Assembly: GCA_903901855.1 (NCBI GenBank)
Contig: CAIUSP010000101.1
Location: 1 to 52,541 of the forward strand
Direction of reading: 5' to 3'
Length of the DNA: 52,541 bases
Source of the DNA: an uncultured bacterium
GTDB lineage: Bacteria > Actinomycetota > Thermoleophilia > Solirubrobacterales > 70-9
The position numbers and the translations under genes were made by a program. Of this stretch, positions 42,804 to 52,338 are shown piece after piece. The notes under the pieces are model-generated. The model had not been told where the DNA came from, searched no databases, and was given only the letters and a program-made list of their open reading frames with translations. Position 1 is the first letter of the stretch. Every line of letters starts with the position of its first letter.

Positions 42804-43256
42804 ATGGCGGAGGCAATCCTCCTGCAAGACGTCGAGGGGCTGGGTTTACGCGGCGACGCGATCGATGTAGCCCCCGGCTATCTACGGAACTATCTCGTTC
42901 CGCGCAAGCTGGCTCAGGGGGCCAGTGCGGGCGCCCTCGAGGAGGCCCGCAGGAGAGTCGAACAGGCAAGGGCCGCTGAGACTGCCGCGGTCGAGAAGGC
43001 TGCGGAGACCACCGAGTTGCTCTCGAAGACGGTCCTGACCATCAATCATCGGGCCGGGGAGGACGGAAAGCTGTTCGGCTCCGTGACCTCCCAGGAAATC
43101 GCCGAGGCGATCGAAGCAGCACGCGGGGTCAAGATCCAGAAGAAGAAGATCATCCTTCCCGAACCGATCAGGGAGACCGGAACCTTCATGGTCGAAGTCG
43201 AGGTCGCAAAGGGTCACGTCGCCTCGATCAAGACGATCGTCGCCGAAGCACACTGA
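42804..43256 (+). CDS. rplI: 50S ribosomal protein L9
   Basis: A 150-residue L9. The N-terminal RNA-binding domain shows VEGLGLRGDAIDVAPGYLRNYLVPRKLA; a long central helix (EEARRRVEQARAAETAAVEKAAETT) connects to the C-terminal domain with AGEDGKLFGSVTSQEIAEAI. Length and order are normal for the family. It is followed 11 nt downstream by an unrelated DUF2252 gene. Confidence 0.97.
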   Translation: MAEAILLQDVEGLGLRGDAIDVAPGYLRNYLVPRKLAQGASAGALEEARRRVEQARAAETAAVEKAAETTELLSKTVLTINHRAGEDGKLFGSVTSQEIAEAIEAARGVKIQKKKIILPEPIRETGTFMVEVEVAKGHVASIKTIVAEAH

Positions 43257-43267
43257 ACCAACCGCCA

Positions 43268-44707
43268 TTGCCCGCTGACGTAACCCCCGAGCCCCCGCGA
43301 AGTGTCGAGGCGGCGGATGCTCTACCTCGCAATCGACTTCCTGAAAGGACGCGACTGCGTCTGGAGCAAGGGAAAGAGATACGCGCTCGAGTTCCTCGTT
43401 CCTCCCAGGGAACCTGGGAGGCACCGGACGATCGTCCAGACCCGGTTTCGATCCTCGAGAAGCAGGCCAAGACGCGGGTGCCTGAACTCGTGCCCATCAG
43501 GTACGGGCGGATGCTCGATAGCGCCTTCGCCTTCTTTCGCGGCGGAGCGGCCATCATGGCTTGGGATCTCTCCCGTACGCCGACCAGTGACCTCCGGGTC
43601 CAAGCCTGCGGCGATGCCCACCTGGAGAACTTCGGAGCGTTCGCTGCTCCAGATCGCACGATGGTCTTCGACCTGAACGACTTCGACGAGACCCTCCCCG
43701 CTCCCTTCGAGTGGGACCTGAAACGCCTGGTCGCGAGCATCGCGATCGCTGCAAGGGACATGGGGTTCAGCCCTGAGGACTCCCGAAGGGCAACCCGTGC
43801 CGCCAGTACCTACTACCGGGATCTGATCGGGGAGTTCGCCGGCATGCGGTTCATCGAACTCTGGTACTCACGGATACCGATGAAGAAGATCCTCGAATCC
43901 GTCGCTGCGACTGGAGACGAGCGGGCGATCAAGCAGGCCAAGAAGCAGGTCAAGAAAGCGAAGCATCGAAATGCACTCGGGGCACTTGCGAAGTTCGCCG
44001 TCAAGGATGGCGACGAGTGGAAGATCAAGCCCGATCCGCCTCTGATCGAGACGGTCCCGATCCACGCGCTCCCGGGTGGGCCGGACATGTTCAACCAGGG
44101 TCTACGGGACTACACCGACACTCTGTCGCCTGAGCGCCAACTCGTGATCGAGCGGTATCGATTCGCCGATGTCGCGAGGAAGGTCGTCGGAGTCGGATCA
44201 GTGGGAATGGTCTCGATGATGATCCTGATGGTCGGCGACCGTGACGATGACCCGCTGTTCCTCCAACTGAAGCAGGCGACGGAGTCCGTTCTCGCGCCGT
44301 ACGCCGGAGCCAGTGTCTACTCGCATCCGGGCGAGCGGGTGGTGCAGGGCCAGCGGATCATGCAGGCTGCCAGCGATTCGTTCCTCGGCTGGGTCACCGG
44401 CGCGATGGGCCTGGGACTCGACTACTACGTCCGACAGCTCCGCGACATGAAGGGTGCGGCCGATCTGTCCAAGATGGATGCACAGGGACTGACCAACTAC
44501 GCGGGACTGTGCGGAAGTTGCCTCGCTCACGCTCATGCGAGATCCGGGGACGCTGCTGCCATGACCGGCTACATCGGTACCTGTGAAGGAATGGTGGATG
44601 CGCTCAGCGACTTCGCCGAGGCCTACGCCGATCAGAACGAGATGGATTTCGAGGCGCTCGTCGCCGCCGAGAAGGACGGGCGGATCGAAGCTGAGTTCGG
44701 CCTCTGA
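43268..44707 (+). CDS. DUF2252 family protein (kinase-like fold)
   Basis: A 479-residue DUF2252 protein. Family marks: RARVPRSSQGTWEAPDDRPDP near the N terminus, VPIRYGRMLDSAFAFFRGGA, the GDAHLENFGAF motif (resembling the aminoglycoside-phosphotransferase catalytic loop), DLNDFDETLPAPFEWDLKRL with Asp residues like a DFG-type metal site, and a C-terminal helical part. Substrate and activity unknown. TTG start; no good SD is seen. Its position between rplI and dnaB is atypical, and it probably rides on the ribosomal-protein transcript. Confidence 0.88.
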   Translation: MPADVTPEPPRSVEAADALPRNRLPERTRLRLEQGKEIRARVPRSSQGTWEAPDDRPDPVSILEKQAKTRVPELVPIRYGRMLDSAFAFFRGGAAIMAWDLSRTPTSDLRVQACGDAHLENFGAFAAPDRTMVFDLNDFDETLPAPFEWDLKRLVASIAIAARDMGFSPEDSRRATRAASTYYRDLIGEFAGMRFIELWYSRIPMKKILESVAATGDERAIKQAKKQVKKAKHRNALGALAKFAVKDGDEWKIKPDPPLIETVPIHALPGGPDMFNQGLRDYTDTLSPERQLVIERYRFADVARKVVGVGSVGMVSMMILMVGDRDDDPLFLQLKQATESVLAPYAGASVYSHPGERVVQGQRIMQAASDSFLGWVTGAMGLGLDYYVRQLRDMKGAADLSKMDAQGLTNYAGLCGSCLAHAHARSGDAAAMTGYIGTCEGMVDALSDFAEAYADQNEMDFEALVAAEKDGRIEAEFGL

Positions 44708-44724
44708 TCGATTCCCGCCTCCAG

Positions 44725-44740
44725 CCACCCGGTGTGGTGG
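44725..44740 (+). terminator. Weak hairpin after the DUF2252 gene
   Basis: CCACC (44725-44729) pairs with GGTGG (44736-44740) around CGGTGT. No U run follows; termination is only possible. Confidence 0.3.
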
Positions 44741-44951
44741 TGGACCTGACTCGATTCGTTACGGATTTTCCCGCCATATGCGGCAACCGTGGCTGATCCC
44801 GGTGGCTGAGTGTGATTTTCTCCATCGGTCCGGGCAATGCAAGGTCGCGACCGAAAACAGTCGGTCCTGACCGGCGGCCTATGCACACTGATTACGAGCC
44901 GCTGAAAACCGAGGTTCGCCGGGACTGGCGTTCCGGGGAAGAAAGTCGAGG
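44741..44951 (+). other. dnaB upstream region
   Basis: Most of the 255-nt spacer before dnaB. It holds no supported gene. One perfect inverted repeat stands out: GACCGA (44849-44854) and TCGGTC (44861-44866) around AAACAG. CTGACC at 44867-44872 is a possible -35. Any promoter here would let dnaB be expressed separately from the ribosomal proteins. Confidence 0.35.
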
Positions 44952-44962
44952 ATGAGCGAGAG

Positions 44963-46384
44963 TTGGCTGGAGACCAGACAGTAGTTCCACCACAGAATCT
45001 CGAGGCCGAGGAATCGGTGCTCGGTGCGATGATGGTCTCGGAGGCCGCTGTGGAGCCCGTGATGCTGGAGGTCCGGCTCGCTGCCGAGGACTTCTACCGT
45101 GATCGACACAAGGTGATCTACCAGGCGATCCTCTCTCTCAACGAGGAAAACGCCGCAATCGACGCACTCACCGTCGCCGAGAGGCTCACCCAGCAGGGGA
45201 CCCTCGAACAGGCCGGCGGACGAGATGTGATCACAGGCCTCGCCGCGACCGTCCCAGCGGCCGGAAACGCGGCGCACTACGCCAAGATCGTGAAGGAGAA
45301 CTCCGTACTGCGCAGACTCGACCGAGCGGCGAAGGAGATCCAGCAGTCGGTCGTGGATCGAGGCGATACCACCGGGGAATTGGTCGAACGCGCAGAGCGG
45401 CTCCTCTTCCAGGTGGCGCATACCGAACAGGCGTCGGACTTCAAGTCGGTGGAGGATGTCCTCCACGACGAGTGGGACAGGCTCCAGTACCTGCACGAAA
45501 ACAGCAACGAGCTGATCGGCACACCGTCTGGCTTTCGTGATCTCGACAGCAAGACCGGAGGCTTCCAGGCTGGCAACCTGATCGTGATCGCCGCTCGTCC
45601 GTCGATGGGCAAGAGCACCTTCGTCTGCAATATCGCCGAGAACGTAGCGCTGAAAGCGAATCTCCCGGTGGCGCTCTTCTCACTCGAGATGTCGGAGACG
45701 GAGCTCGCGCAGAGATTCCTCGCCTCTCAGGCCCGGATCAGCTCGGACAAGCTCAGGAAGGGGGCCGTGTCGGAATCCGATTGGCCGAAGGTGATGAGTG
45801 CCAACAACAGCCTCGCCAACGCCCCCCTGTGGATCGATGACTCCTCCGATCTCAGCCTGCTCGAACTGCGGGCCAAGGCCCGCCGTCTCCACGCAGAGAT
45901 GAAGCGCCAAAACGATGGCAAGGGACTCGGTTTGATCATCGTCGACTACATCCAGCTGCTCAGAGCCGACGACACACATGCCAACAGGGTCGAGCAGGTG
46001 GCTCAGTTCAGCCGAGGACTGAAGCTCCTCTCCCGCGAACTGGAGGTCCCGGTGATCGCGGTTTCGCAGCTGTCCAGAGCTCCCGAACAGCGGCCCGACA
46101 AGCGGCCCATCCTGTCCGATCTGCGCGAATCAGGATCGATCGAGCAAGACGCCGACATAGTCGGATTTCTCTATCGCGACGAGTACTACACGAAGGAGAA
46201 CTCCGAAGAGCCCGGGATCGGCGATCTGATCCTCGCCAAGCACAGGAACGGTCCTGTAGGAGTAGTCAAGATGGCCTTCATCTCCAGGTATCCCAAGTTC
46301 GCCGACAGGGCAATCAGGGACGTACCCGCGGAACAAACCGCTACCGACGACCCGCCTGTGACCGACCTTGCAGAAGGTGGCTGA
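44963..46384 (+). CDS. dnaB: Replicative DNA helicase DnaB
   Basis: A 473-residue hexameric replication-fork helicase. N-terminal domain VPPQNLEAEESVLGAMM; C-terminal RecA-like domain with Walker A ARPSMGKST (211-219), FSLEMSETELAQRFLA, Walker B LIIVDYIQLL, and the Arg-finger region HRNGPVGVVKMAF near the end. No intein is present. The TTG at 44963 gives the normal family N terminus; no in-frame ATG is available. A DnaC-like ATPase follows at once. Confidence 0.96.
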   Translation: MAGDQTVVPPQNLEAEESVLGAMMVSEAAVEPVMLEVRLAAEDFYRDRHKVIYQAILSLNEENAAIDALTVAERLTQQGTLEQAGGRDVITGLAATVPAAGNAAHYAKIVKENSVLRRLDRAAKEIQQSVVDRGDTTGELVERAERLLFQVAHTEQASDFKSVEDVLHDEWDRLQYLHENSNELIGTPSGFRDLDSKTGGFQAGNLIVIAARPSMGKSTFVCNIAENVALKANLPVALFSLEMSETELAQRFLASQARISSDKLRKGAVSESDWPKVMSANNSLANAPLWIDDSSDLSLLELRAKARRLHAEMKRQNDGKGLGLIIVDYIQLLRADDTHANRVEQVAQFSRGLKLLSRELEVPVIAVSQLSRAPEQRPDKRPILSDLRESGSIEQDADIVGFLYRDEYYTKENSEEPGIGDLILAKHRNGPVGVVKMAFISRYPKFADRAIRDVPAEQTATDDPPVTDLAEGG

Positions 46385-46385
46385 G

Positions 46386-47124
46386 GTGCGAGTGGCCGGC
46401 TCAGGGGCGCTCGCCGATGAACCCTCCATCTGCCCGAAGGGAACATGTGACGGCTCCGGATGGATCCTGGGGCCGGAGGACATCGCTCGCCCCTGTGGCT
46501 GCCGGGAGCGGAAGATCGCCAGGGCGAAGTCCCACGGCGTCTCATCTGTGATCCCGGCGAGATACCGGGGAGTCTCGTTCGATCGACCACCGGTGACGCA
46601 GATCAACGAGGCGGTCGTCAGCCAGGTTCGGGAGTACTGCGATCGACTGGAGGAGAGCCTCGATTCAGGGCGAGGGCTCTGGTTCTTCGGCAACTCGGGC
46701 ACGGGGAAGACGACCCTTGCGATGCTCGTTTCCAAACTCACGCTCGAGGCAGGCCGAACCGCCGCCATCTACTCGATGCCACAACTGCTCTCGAGGATCC
46801 GCCAGACCTTCGATTCACTGCCTGGCGAAGAATCCTATCTGGACCTGTTCGGCCAACTGACCTCGGTCGACCTGCTGCACTTGGATGACCTCGGGTCAGA
46901 GAATCGGACTGAATGGGTGCTGGAACAGCTCTACGCGTTGATCAACGAGCGCTACGAGGCCGAGAGATCTCTGGTGGTCACGACCAACCTCACGGCCGAA
47001 CAGCTCGAGGAGCAGATCGGTGAACGGGTCGTGTCGCGTCTGGTCGAGATGTGCGGGGATCCGCTTCCACTGTACGGCGACGACCGTCGGTTGAAGGTCG
47101 CTCCACCGCCGTCCGATTCCTCTT

Positions 47125-47129
<5 letters not shown>
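46386..47129 (+). CDS. DnaC/DnaI-like ATPase, putative helicase loader
   Basis: A 247-residue AAA+ protein. An N-terminal Cys cluster (Cys16, Cys21, Cys37, Cys39) is a probable zinc site. Walker A is FFGNSGTGKTTLAML (about 100-114), Walker B LLHLDDLGSEN, sensor I VVTTNLTAEQLEEQ, and ERVVSRLVEMC matches the Arg-finger helix of the DnaC/IstB branch. Position behind dnaB supports a helicase-loader role. GTG 46386 is preceded by AAGGTG; an earlier in-frame TTG at 46368 would overlap dnaB. Confidence 0.88.
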
Positions 47130-48482
<1,353 letters not shown>

Positions 48483-48486
48483 GCGC

Positions 48487-49707
48487 CTAACGGCCGGTGC
48501 CGACCAGCTTCACACGGCGATACTGCACTCCCTTGCCCGAGGTGACGGTCAGATACCCGCTCCTCTTCTTCGCGGTCTTGGGCATGAAACGGATCTTCAC
48601 CGTGCAGGAACTCCCCGATTCGATAGTCGATGTGCAGGTTCCTCCGGCCCGTTTGAAGCCCTTGCCGCTGACCGAGAACTGACCCACCGTTGCCGGAAGA
48701 GAGGATGTTCCGGTAAGGGTCACGGATTTGAATCGCTTGCGACCCACCTTCACCTTGCCGAACCCGAGCGGAGAGGGCGCACCCGAGACGGAGGCAGCGT
48801 AGTTTCCGATCCAGGTCCGGAAACTGGCCACACGGGTGTAGGTACCCGCGAACCCCACCGCTGCGCAACCGTCGCCGCCGCTGACCAGTCCGATCAAGGC
48901 GCGTCCGGACGTGGTCTCGACCTCGAGCGGTCCGCCACTGTCGCCTTGGCAGGCATCCTTGCCCTCGTCGTTACCTGGTGGAGTGGGTGTGTTTCCTGCG
49001 CAAAAGGTCGAGAACAGGGGGATGCCCGGGTACTCCGTCTCGCAGTCTGAATCGGAGACCACCGGCACCTCTACTTCGCGCAGATCGTCCGAGTTGTACT
49101 GGGGCGGGCAGGGAGGTTCGGGTGAACCTCCACCGCACTCAGCCGGCTGCGCGACCGTGCCACCCCAACCCGCCACGTAGGAGGGGTCGCCCGGCTCCCA
49201 GAACGAGGCCTGCGACGGCTTGATCACCGCGCGAATCGGCTGACTGGAAGGCTCCGACAGCTCGAGGAGGGCGAGATCGTTTGCGGCGGTCGAGTCGACG
49301 TAGTTCGGGTTGAGCACGATCCGTCGGAGCGAGATCCGCTCTCCGCCCGAGCTGCTGAGTTTGTGCCGGCCAGCCAGCACCTTGATGGCACTCGCTGGCA
49401 GGACCCCGAATGGATCGGCCTCCACCACACAATGACCGGCGGTCAGCACCCACCTGTGCGCGATCAGGGTGCCACCGCAGAACCAGTTTATGGAGGGGTC
49501 GAAGGCTGGGTCATAGAGAGTGACCACAGAGGGCCACGAGCCCGCAGGAGCGACCGTACCTCCGATGATCCGGGGAGACACCCGAGTCGACTCATCCGAT
49601 GCCGCTGCGCTGCCGACGGCGCCCGAGAGAGCGAGGGAGCACGCAAACGCGAGGGCGGCAAAGACCAATCCGACGCGTCGGGCCAGAGGGTGGGATCGCA
49701 ACCTCAA
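48487..49707 (-). CDS. Secreted trypsin-like serine protease with C-terminal ASH-like domain
   Basis: A 406-residue exported S1 protease. Signal peptide (1-36), mature start IIGGTVAPAGSWPSVV (the IVGG type), triad His92 (TAGHC), Asp144 (NDLAL) and Ser257 (GDSGGP); Asp251 in the specificity pocket predicts cleavage after Arg/Lys. Paired Cys are present as in eukaryotic trypsins. Residues about 310-406 form a beta-sandwich of the ASH/choice-of-anchor type (FGKVKVG..., CTSTIESGSSCTVKIRFMP). TTG start overlapping the upstream stop (TTGA, 49704-49707), coupling it to the nucleotide-sugar dehydrogenase. Confidence 0.92.
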   Translation of the reverse strand: MRLRSHPLARRVGLVFAALAFACSLALSGAVGSAAASDESTRVSPRIIGGTVAPAGSWPSVVTLYDPAFDPSINWFCGGTLIAHRWVLTAGHCVVEADPFGVLPASAIKVLAGRHKLSSSGGERISLRRIVLNPNYVDSTAANDLALLELSEPSSQPIRAVIKPSQASFWEPGDPSYVAGWGGTVAQPAECGGGSPEPPCPPQYNSDDLREVEVPVVSDSDCETEYPGIPLFSTFCAGNTPTPPGNDEGKDACQGDSGGPLEVETTSGRALIGLVSGGDGCAAVGFAGTYTRVASFRTWIGNYAASVSGAPSPLGFGKVKVGRKRFKSVTLTGTSSLPATVGQFSVSGKGFKRAGGTCTSTIESGSSCTVKIRFMPKTAKKRSGYLTVTSGKGVQYRRVKLVGTGR

Positions 49708-50951
49708 AGCTGGGTCAACTTGCTGGATTCCATACCCCTCGTAACACCGCGCAGGTCGAGAATGAGCGGTGCTTTGGATACGACTTTCGAGTAGTCGAGC
49801 TCAGGATGAGCGGTGACGATCACCGCCAGATCGCATTGATCCAGGGCCTGATCCAGCGGTACAGAGGAGAGCGCGAACTCGGTCAGTTCCGGCACGTGAG
49901 GGTCGTGGTAGCTGATCTCCGCGCCGGCGTCACGCGCCAGGCCGATCATCTTCAGGGCAGGGGACTCGCGGGTATCCCCGATTCCGCCCTTGTAGGCGAC
50001 CCCCAGCAGGAGGATGCGCGCATCCTTCATCGCCTGACCGGAATCGCTGAGGGCGCGCTCCATCTTCTGGACGCAGAAGTGGGGCTGATCCTGGTTGATC
50101 TTCCCGGCGAGTTCGATGAACTCGGTGGAGAAGTCGTACTCACGTGCCTTGTACGAGAGGTAGAAGGGGTCGACCGGGAGGCAATGACCTCCCATTCCCG
50201 GGCCGGGATCGAACCGCATGAATCCGAACGGCTTCGTCCCTGCAGCCTCCACCACCTCCCAGACATCGATCCCCATCCGGTCACACAGTTGGGCGAGTTC
50301 GTTGACGAGGGCGATATTGACCGACCTGAAGATGTTCTCCAGCAACTTCGCGAGTTCCGCCGCTTCCGGGCCAGAGACCTCCACGACCTCATCACAGATC
50401 GACGAATAGAGCTCGGTAGCCATCTCGGAACACTTCTCGGATATCCCACCCACGATCTTCGGGGTGGTACGGATGGTGTGATCCGTGCGGCCCGGATCGA
50501 TCCTCTCCGGAGAAAACGCCAGGAAGAAATCCTCACCGGCCTTCAAGCCCGACTCCTCGAGGATCGGTTGCAGTCGTTCGCGGGTGGTTCCCGGATAGGT
50601 GGTCGATTCCAGCACCACCAACTGACCCTCTCTGAGAACTCTGGCGAGTGAGGTCGCGGCGTCGACCAGATAGGTCAGGTCCGGTTCGCGGGTAGATGTG
50701 AGGGGGGTCGGAACGCAGATCAGGATCGCGTCACAGGCGGTGAGATCTCCAGGATCGGAGGTGGGTCGGAGGGAATCGCCAAGGGCGGCGATCCTCGCAT
50801 CGTCGACATCGTCGATGTAGCTCCTGCGCTCCTGGAGCGATGCGAGCTTGCGGGTATCGGTTTCCAGACCGATCACCTCGCTGCCAGCCTCGGCAAACGC
50901 AACCGCCAGCGGCAAACCTACGTATCCGAGTCCGACTATTCCCACGCGCAT
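49704..50951 (-). CDS. Nucleotide-sugar 6-dehydrogenase (UDP-GlcNAc/ManNAc type)
   Basis: A 415-residue NAD-dependent enzyme oxidising a UDP-sugar at C6 to the uronic acid used in surface polysaccharides. The Rossmann motif is VGIVGLGYVGLPLAV, followed by ESTTYPGTT, the AKLLENIFRSVNIALVNEL helix, and the catalytic Cys257 in MGGHCLPVDPFYL; the DPFYLSYKARE ending fits WbpA/WecC-like UDP-N-acetylhexosamine dehydrogenases better than UDP-glucose dehydrogenase. First gene of a two-gene operon with the protease, with TAGAAT nine bases before its ATG. Confidence 0.93.
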   Translation of the reverse strand: MRVGIVGLGYVGLPLAVAFAEAGSEVIGLETDTRKLASLQERRSYIDDVDDARIAALGDSLRPTSDPGDLTACDAILICVPTPLTSTREPDLTYLVDAATSLARVLREGQLVVLESTTYPGTTRERLQPILEESGLKAGEDFFLAFSPERIDPGRTDHTIRTTPKIVGGISEKCSEMATELYSSICDEVVEVSGPEAAELAKLLENIFRSVNIALVNELAQLCDRMGIDVWEVVEAAGTKPFGFMRFDPGPGMGGHCLPVDPFYLSYKAREYDFSTEFIELAGKINQDQPHFCVQKMERALSDSGQAMKDARILLLGVAYKGGIGDTRESPALKMIGLARDAGAEISYHDPHVPELTEFALSSVPLDQALDQCDLAVIVTAHPELDYSKVVSKAPLILDLRGVTRGMESSKLTQL

Positions 50952-50960
50952 AGAAGCTTG

Positions 50961-50966
50961 ATTCTA
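50961..50966 (-). promoter_or_regulatory. Leaderless-type -10 box (TAGAAT) for the nucleotide-sugar dehydrogenase
   Basis: On the minus strand TAGAAT ends nine bases before the ATG at 50951. Confidence 0.5.
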
Positions 50967-51016
50967 GGCGGGGGCAGGTCGGCGCTTGGGAGGGATCCTG
51001 CCCGGTCCGCTCCGTC

Positions 51017-51022
51017 TACCAT
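51017..51022 (+). promoter_or_regulatory. Leaderless-type -10 box (TACCAT) for the SDR gene
   Basis: TACCAT ends seven bases before the ATG at 51030 and supports that start. Confidence 0.55.
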
Positions 51023-51029
51023 CAAGTCG

Positions 51030-51686
51030 ATGTCCGAGAGTCCCGAACTGCAAGGGAAGGTCGCACTGGTCACGGGAGCATCGTCCGGGATCGGCGCCGC
51101 GACAGCACGTTTGCTGGTCGAAAAAGGGGCGGTGGTTGCTGCGGTTGCCCGTAGGAAGGATCTCCTCGATCAACTCGGCGGAGTCGAGGCCCATTCCGTC
51201 GATCTGTCGGACCCGCTTCAGGCCCAGCAACTCGCAGCGAATGTGGAGGATGCCCACGGCAGGGTGGACATCCTGGTCAACAACGCCGCTGTCAGGGTAG
51301 ACGGAGCGATCGATCAGGTTTCGGTCGAAGATCTCGACTCCTCGTTCCAGCTGAATGCGCTGACACCTTTCGTCCTGGCCGGGAGGCTGCTACCCGGAAT
51401 GAAGGAGAGGGGTGAAGGCGTCATCGCCAACGTCGTTGCTCCCAAGGTCAGTGCCGGCCGGAAGGGAATGGGTGTCTACGCCGCCTCCAAGGCGGCGCTC
51501 GAATCCACCACGCAGACCCTGCGACAGGAAGCGGGCGGTTCGAGCGGAGTTGCTGTGTTCGCTTTCGATCCAGGATGGGTCAAGACCGATCTCGCCCCCG
51601 ACGGAACCGATACCCCCGAGGCGGCAGCAGAGCGGCTCGTCGCGCACCTCGAGGCAGGGAAGGGAAGTAGGGAGATCCTCTCCTGA
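51030..51686 (+). CDS. Short-chain dehydrogenase/reductase
   Basis: A 218-residue classical SDR, slightly short for the family: Rossmann loop TGASSGIG, NNAAV, a YAASK catalytic pair and FDPGWVKTD near the end. The first residues (SESPELQGKVALV) are typical. The expected catalytic Ser region reads NVVAPKVSAGR, in which a Ser is present but shifted. Substrate unknown. The frame continues upstream to 50958, but the leaderless-type promoter favours 51030. Confidence 0.9.
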   Translation: MSESPELQGKVALVTGASSGIGAATARLLVEKGAVVAAVARRKDLLDQLGGVEAHSVDLSDPLQAQQLAANVEDAHGRVDILVNNAAVRVDGAIDQVSVEDLDSSFQLNALTPFVLAGRLLPGMKERGEGVIANVVAPKVSAGRKGMGVYAASKAALESTTQTLRQEAGGSSGVAVFAFDPGWVKTDLAPDGTDTPEAAAERLVAHLEAGKGSREILS

Positions 51687-51728
51687 GGCCAGTCATCTAC
51701 GGAACTTTCTCCGCCGGGGAGGGTTACA

Positions 51729-51744
51729 GGATCACCTCTGATCC
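51729..51744 (+). repeat. Inverted repeat before the Cys-repeat protein
   Basis: GGATCA (51729-51734) and TGATCC (51739-51744) are exact arms around CCTC, 21 bases before the ATG at 51766. This may be an operator or an mRNA hairpin upstream of the AAGGAG (51756-51761) ribosome binding site. Confidence 0.4.
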
Positions 51745-51765
51745 CCGACCAAACGAAGGAGCAGC

Positions 51766-52299
51766 ATGAAGAAGAAACTCTCGATCGTCCTCGCCGCCTC
51801 TGCCGTCTCGGCCCTCATGCTGACGCCCGCTTCACACGCCAGCCCCGCGGTCGATGCCGGCAAACAGGCCAAGGCATTCGCTGCCAAGCAGTGTGCCGTG
51901 CAGGCCAAGCGAGCTCCCAAGGTGTTCAGAGCACGCTACGGGAAGGTGCGAAAGGTCGCGCTCGCGGCTTGCGTCCGGACCGGAACCAGCGATCTGGTGG
52001 CCGAGGTGGGGGTTGCGGTGGAGACCTGTGCGAACGAGCTGATAGCCGACCCGTCAGGCTTCTTGGGCACCTACGGCGACGGCAGCGATCCTCTCGGCGT
52101 GGTGCAGGCCTTCCCGAATTGTGTGCGCTCCAAGCTCGGCAGTGAGATACAGGCGAGGGTCGAGGCCTTCGTGGTTGCAGGCAGGGAGTGTCTCCAAGAG
52201 GCGAGAAGCGATCCTGAGGGCTTCAAGGGAACCTACGGCCAGGGAGACGGACCGTTGGCAGCGATCGGTCGATGCATCGACTCGAGATTGGCATCATGA
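51766..52299 (+). CDS. Secreted protein with three C-x10-F-x3-YG repeats
   Basis: A 177-residue exported protein with no function I can name. A signal peptide (KKKLSIVLAASAVSALML, then ASHA) is followed by three degenerate repeats, each with a leading Cys, Phe exactly 11 residues later, Y-G four residues after that, and a closing Cys: the first around KVFRARYGKV, the second around SGFLGTYGDG, the third around EGFKGTYGQG. The last two are closely alike. Six paired Cys suggest three disulfide-bonded modules. AAGGAG lies four bases before the ATG. Similar FRAKYG-type motifs occur, as I recall, in uncharacterised actinobacterial secreted proteins. Confidence 0.8.
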   Translation: MKKKLSIVLAASAVSALMLTPASHASPAVDAGKQAKAFAAKQCAVQAKRAPKVFRARYGKVRKVALAACVRTGTSDLVAEVGVAVETCANELIADPSGFLGTYGDGSDPLGVVQAFPNCVRSKLGSEIQARVEAFVVAGRECLQEARSDPEGFKGTYGQGDGPLAAIGRCIDSRLAS

Positions 52300-52325
52300 A
52301 TCCAGCGCGGTACCTCGGACGCTGA

Positions 52326-52331
52326 TACGGT
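52326..52331 (+). promoter_or_regulatory. Leaderless-type -10 box (TACGGT) for the last gene
   Basis: TACGGT ends seven bases before the GTG at 52339. Confidence 0.4.
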
Positions 52332-52338
52332 TCTGGTG

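Noticed and set aside
43268-44707. DUF2252 gene as a recent horizontal acquisition
   Set aside because: Codon and base use look like the neighbouring genes and there are no mobile-element traces.
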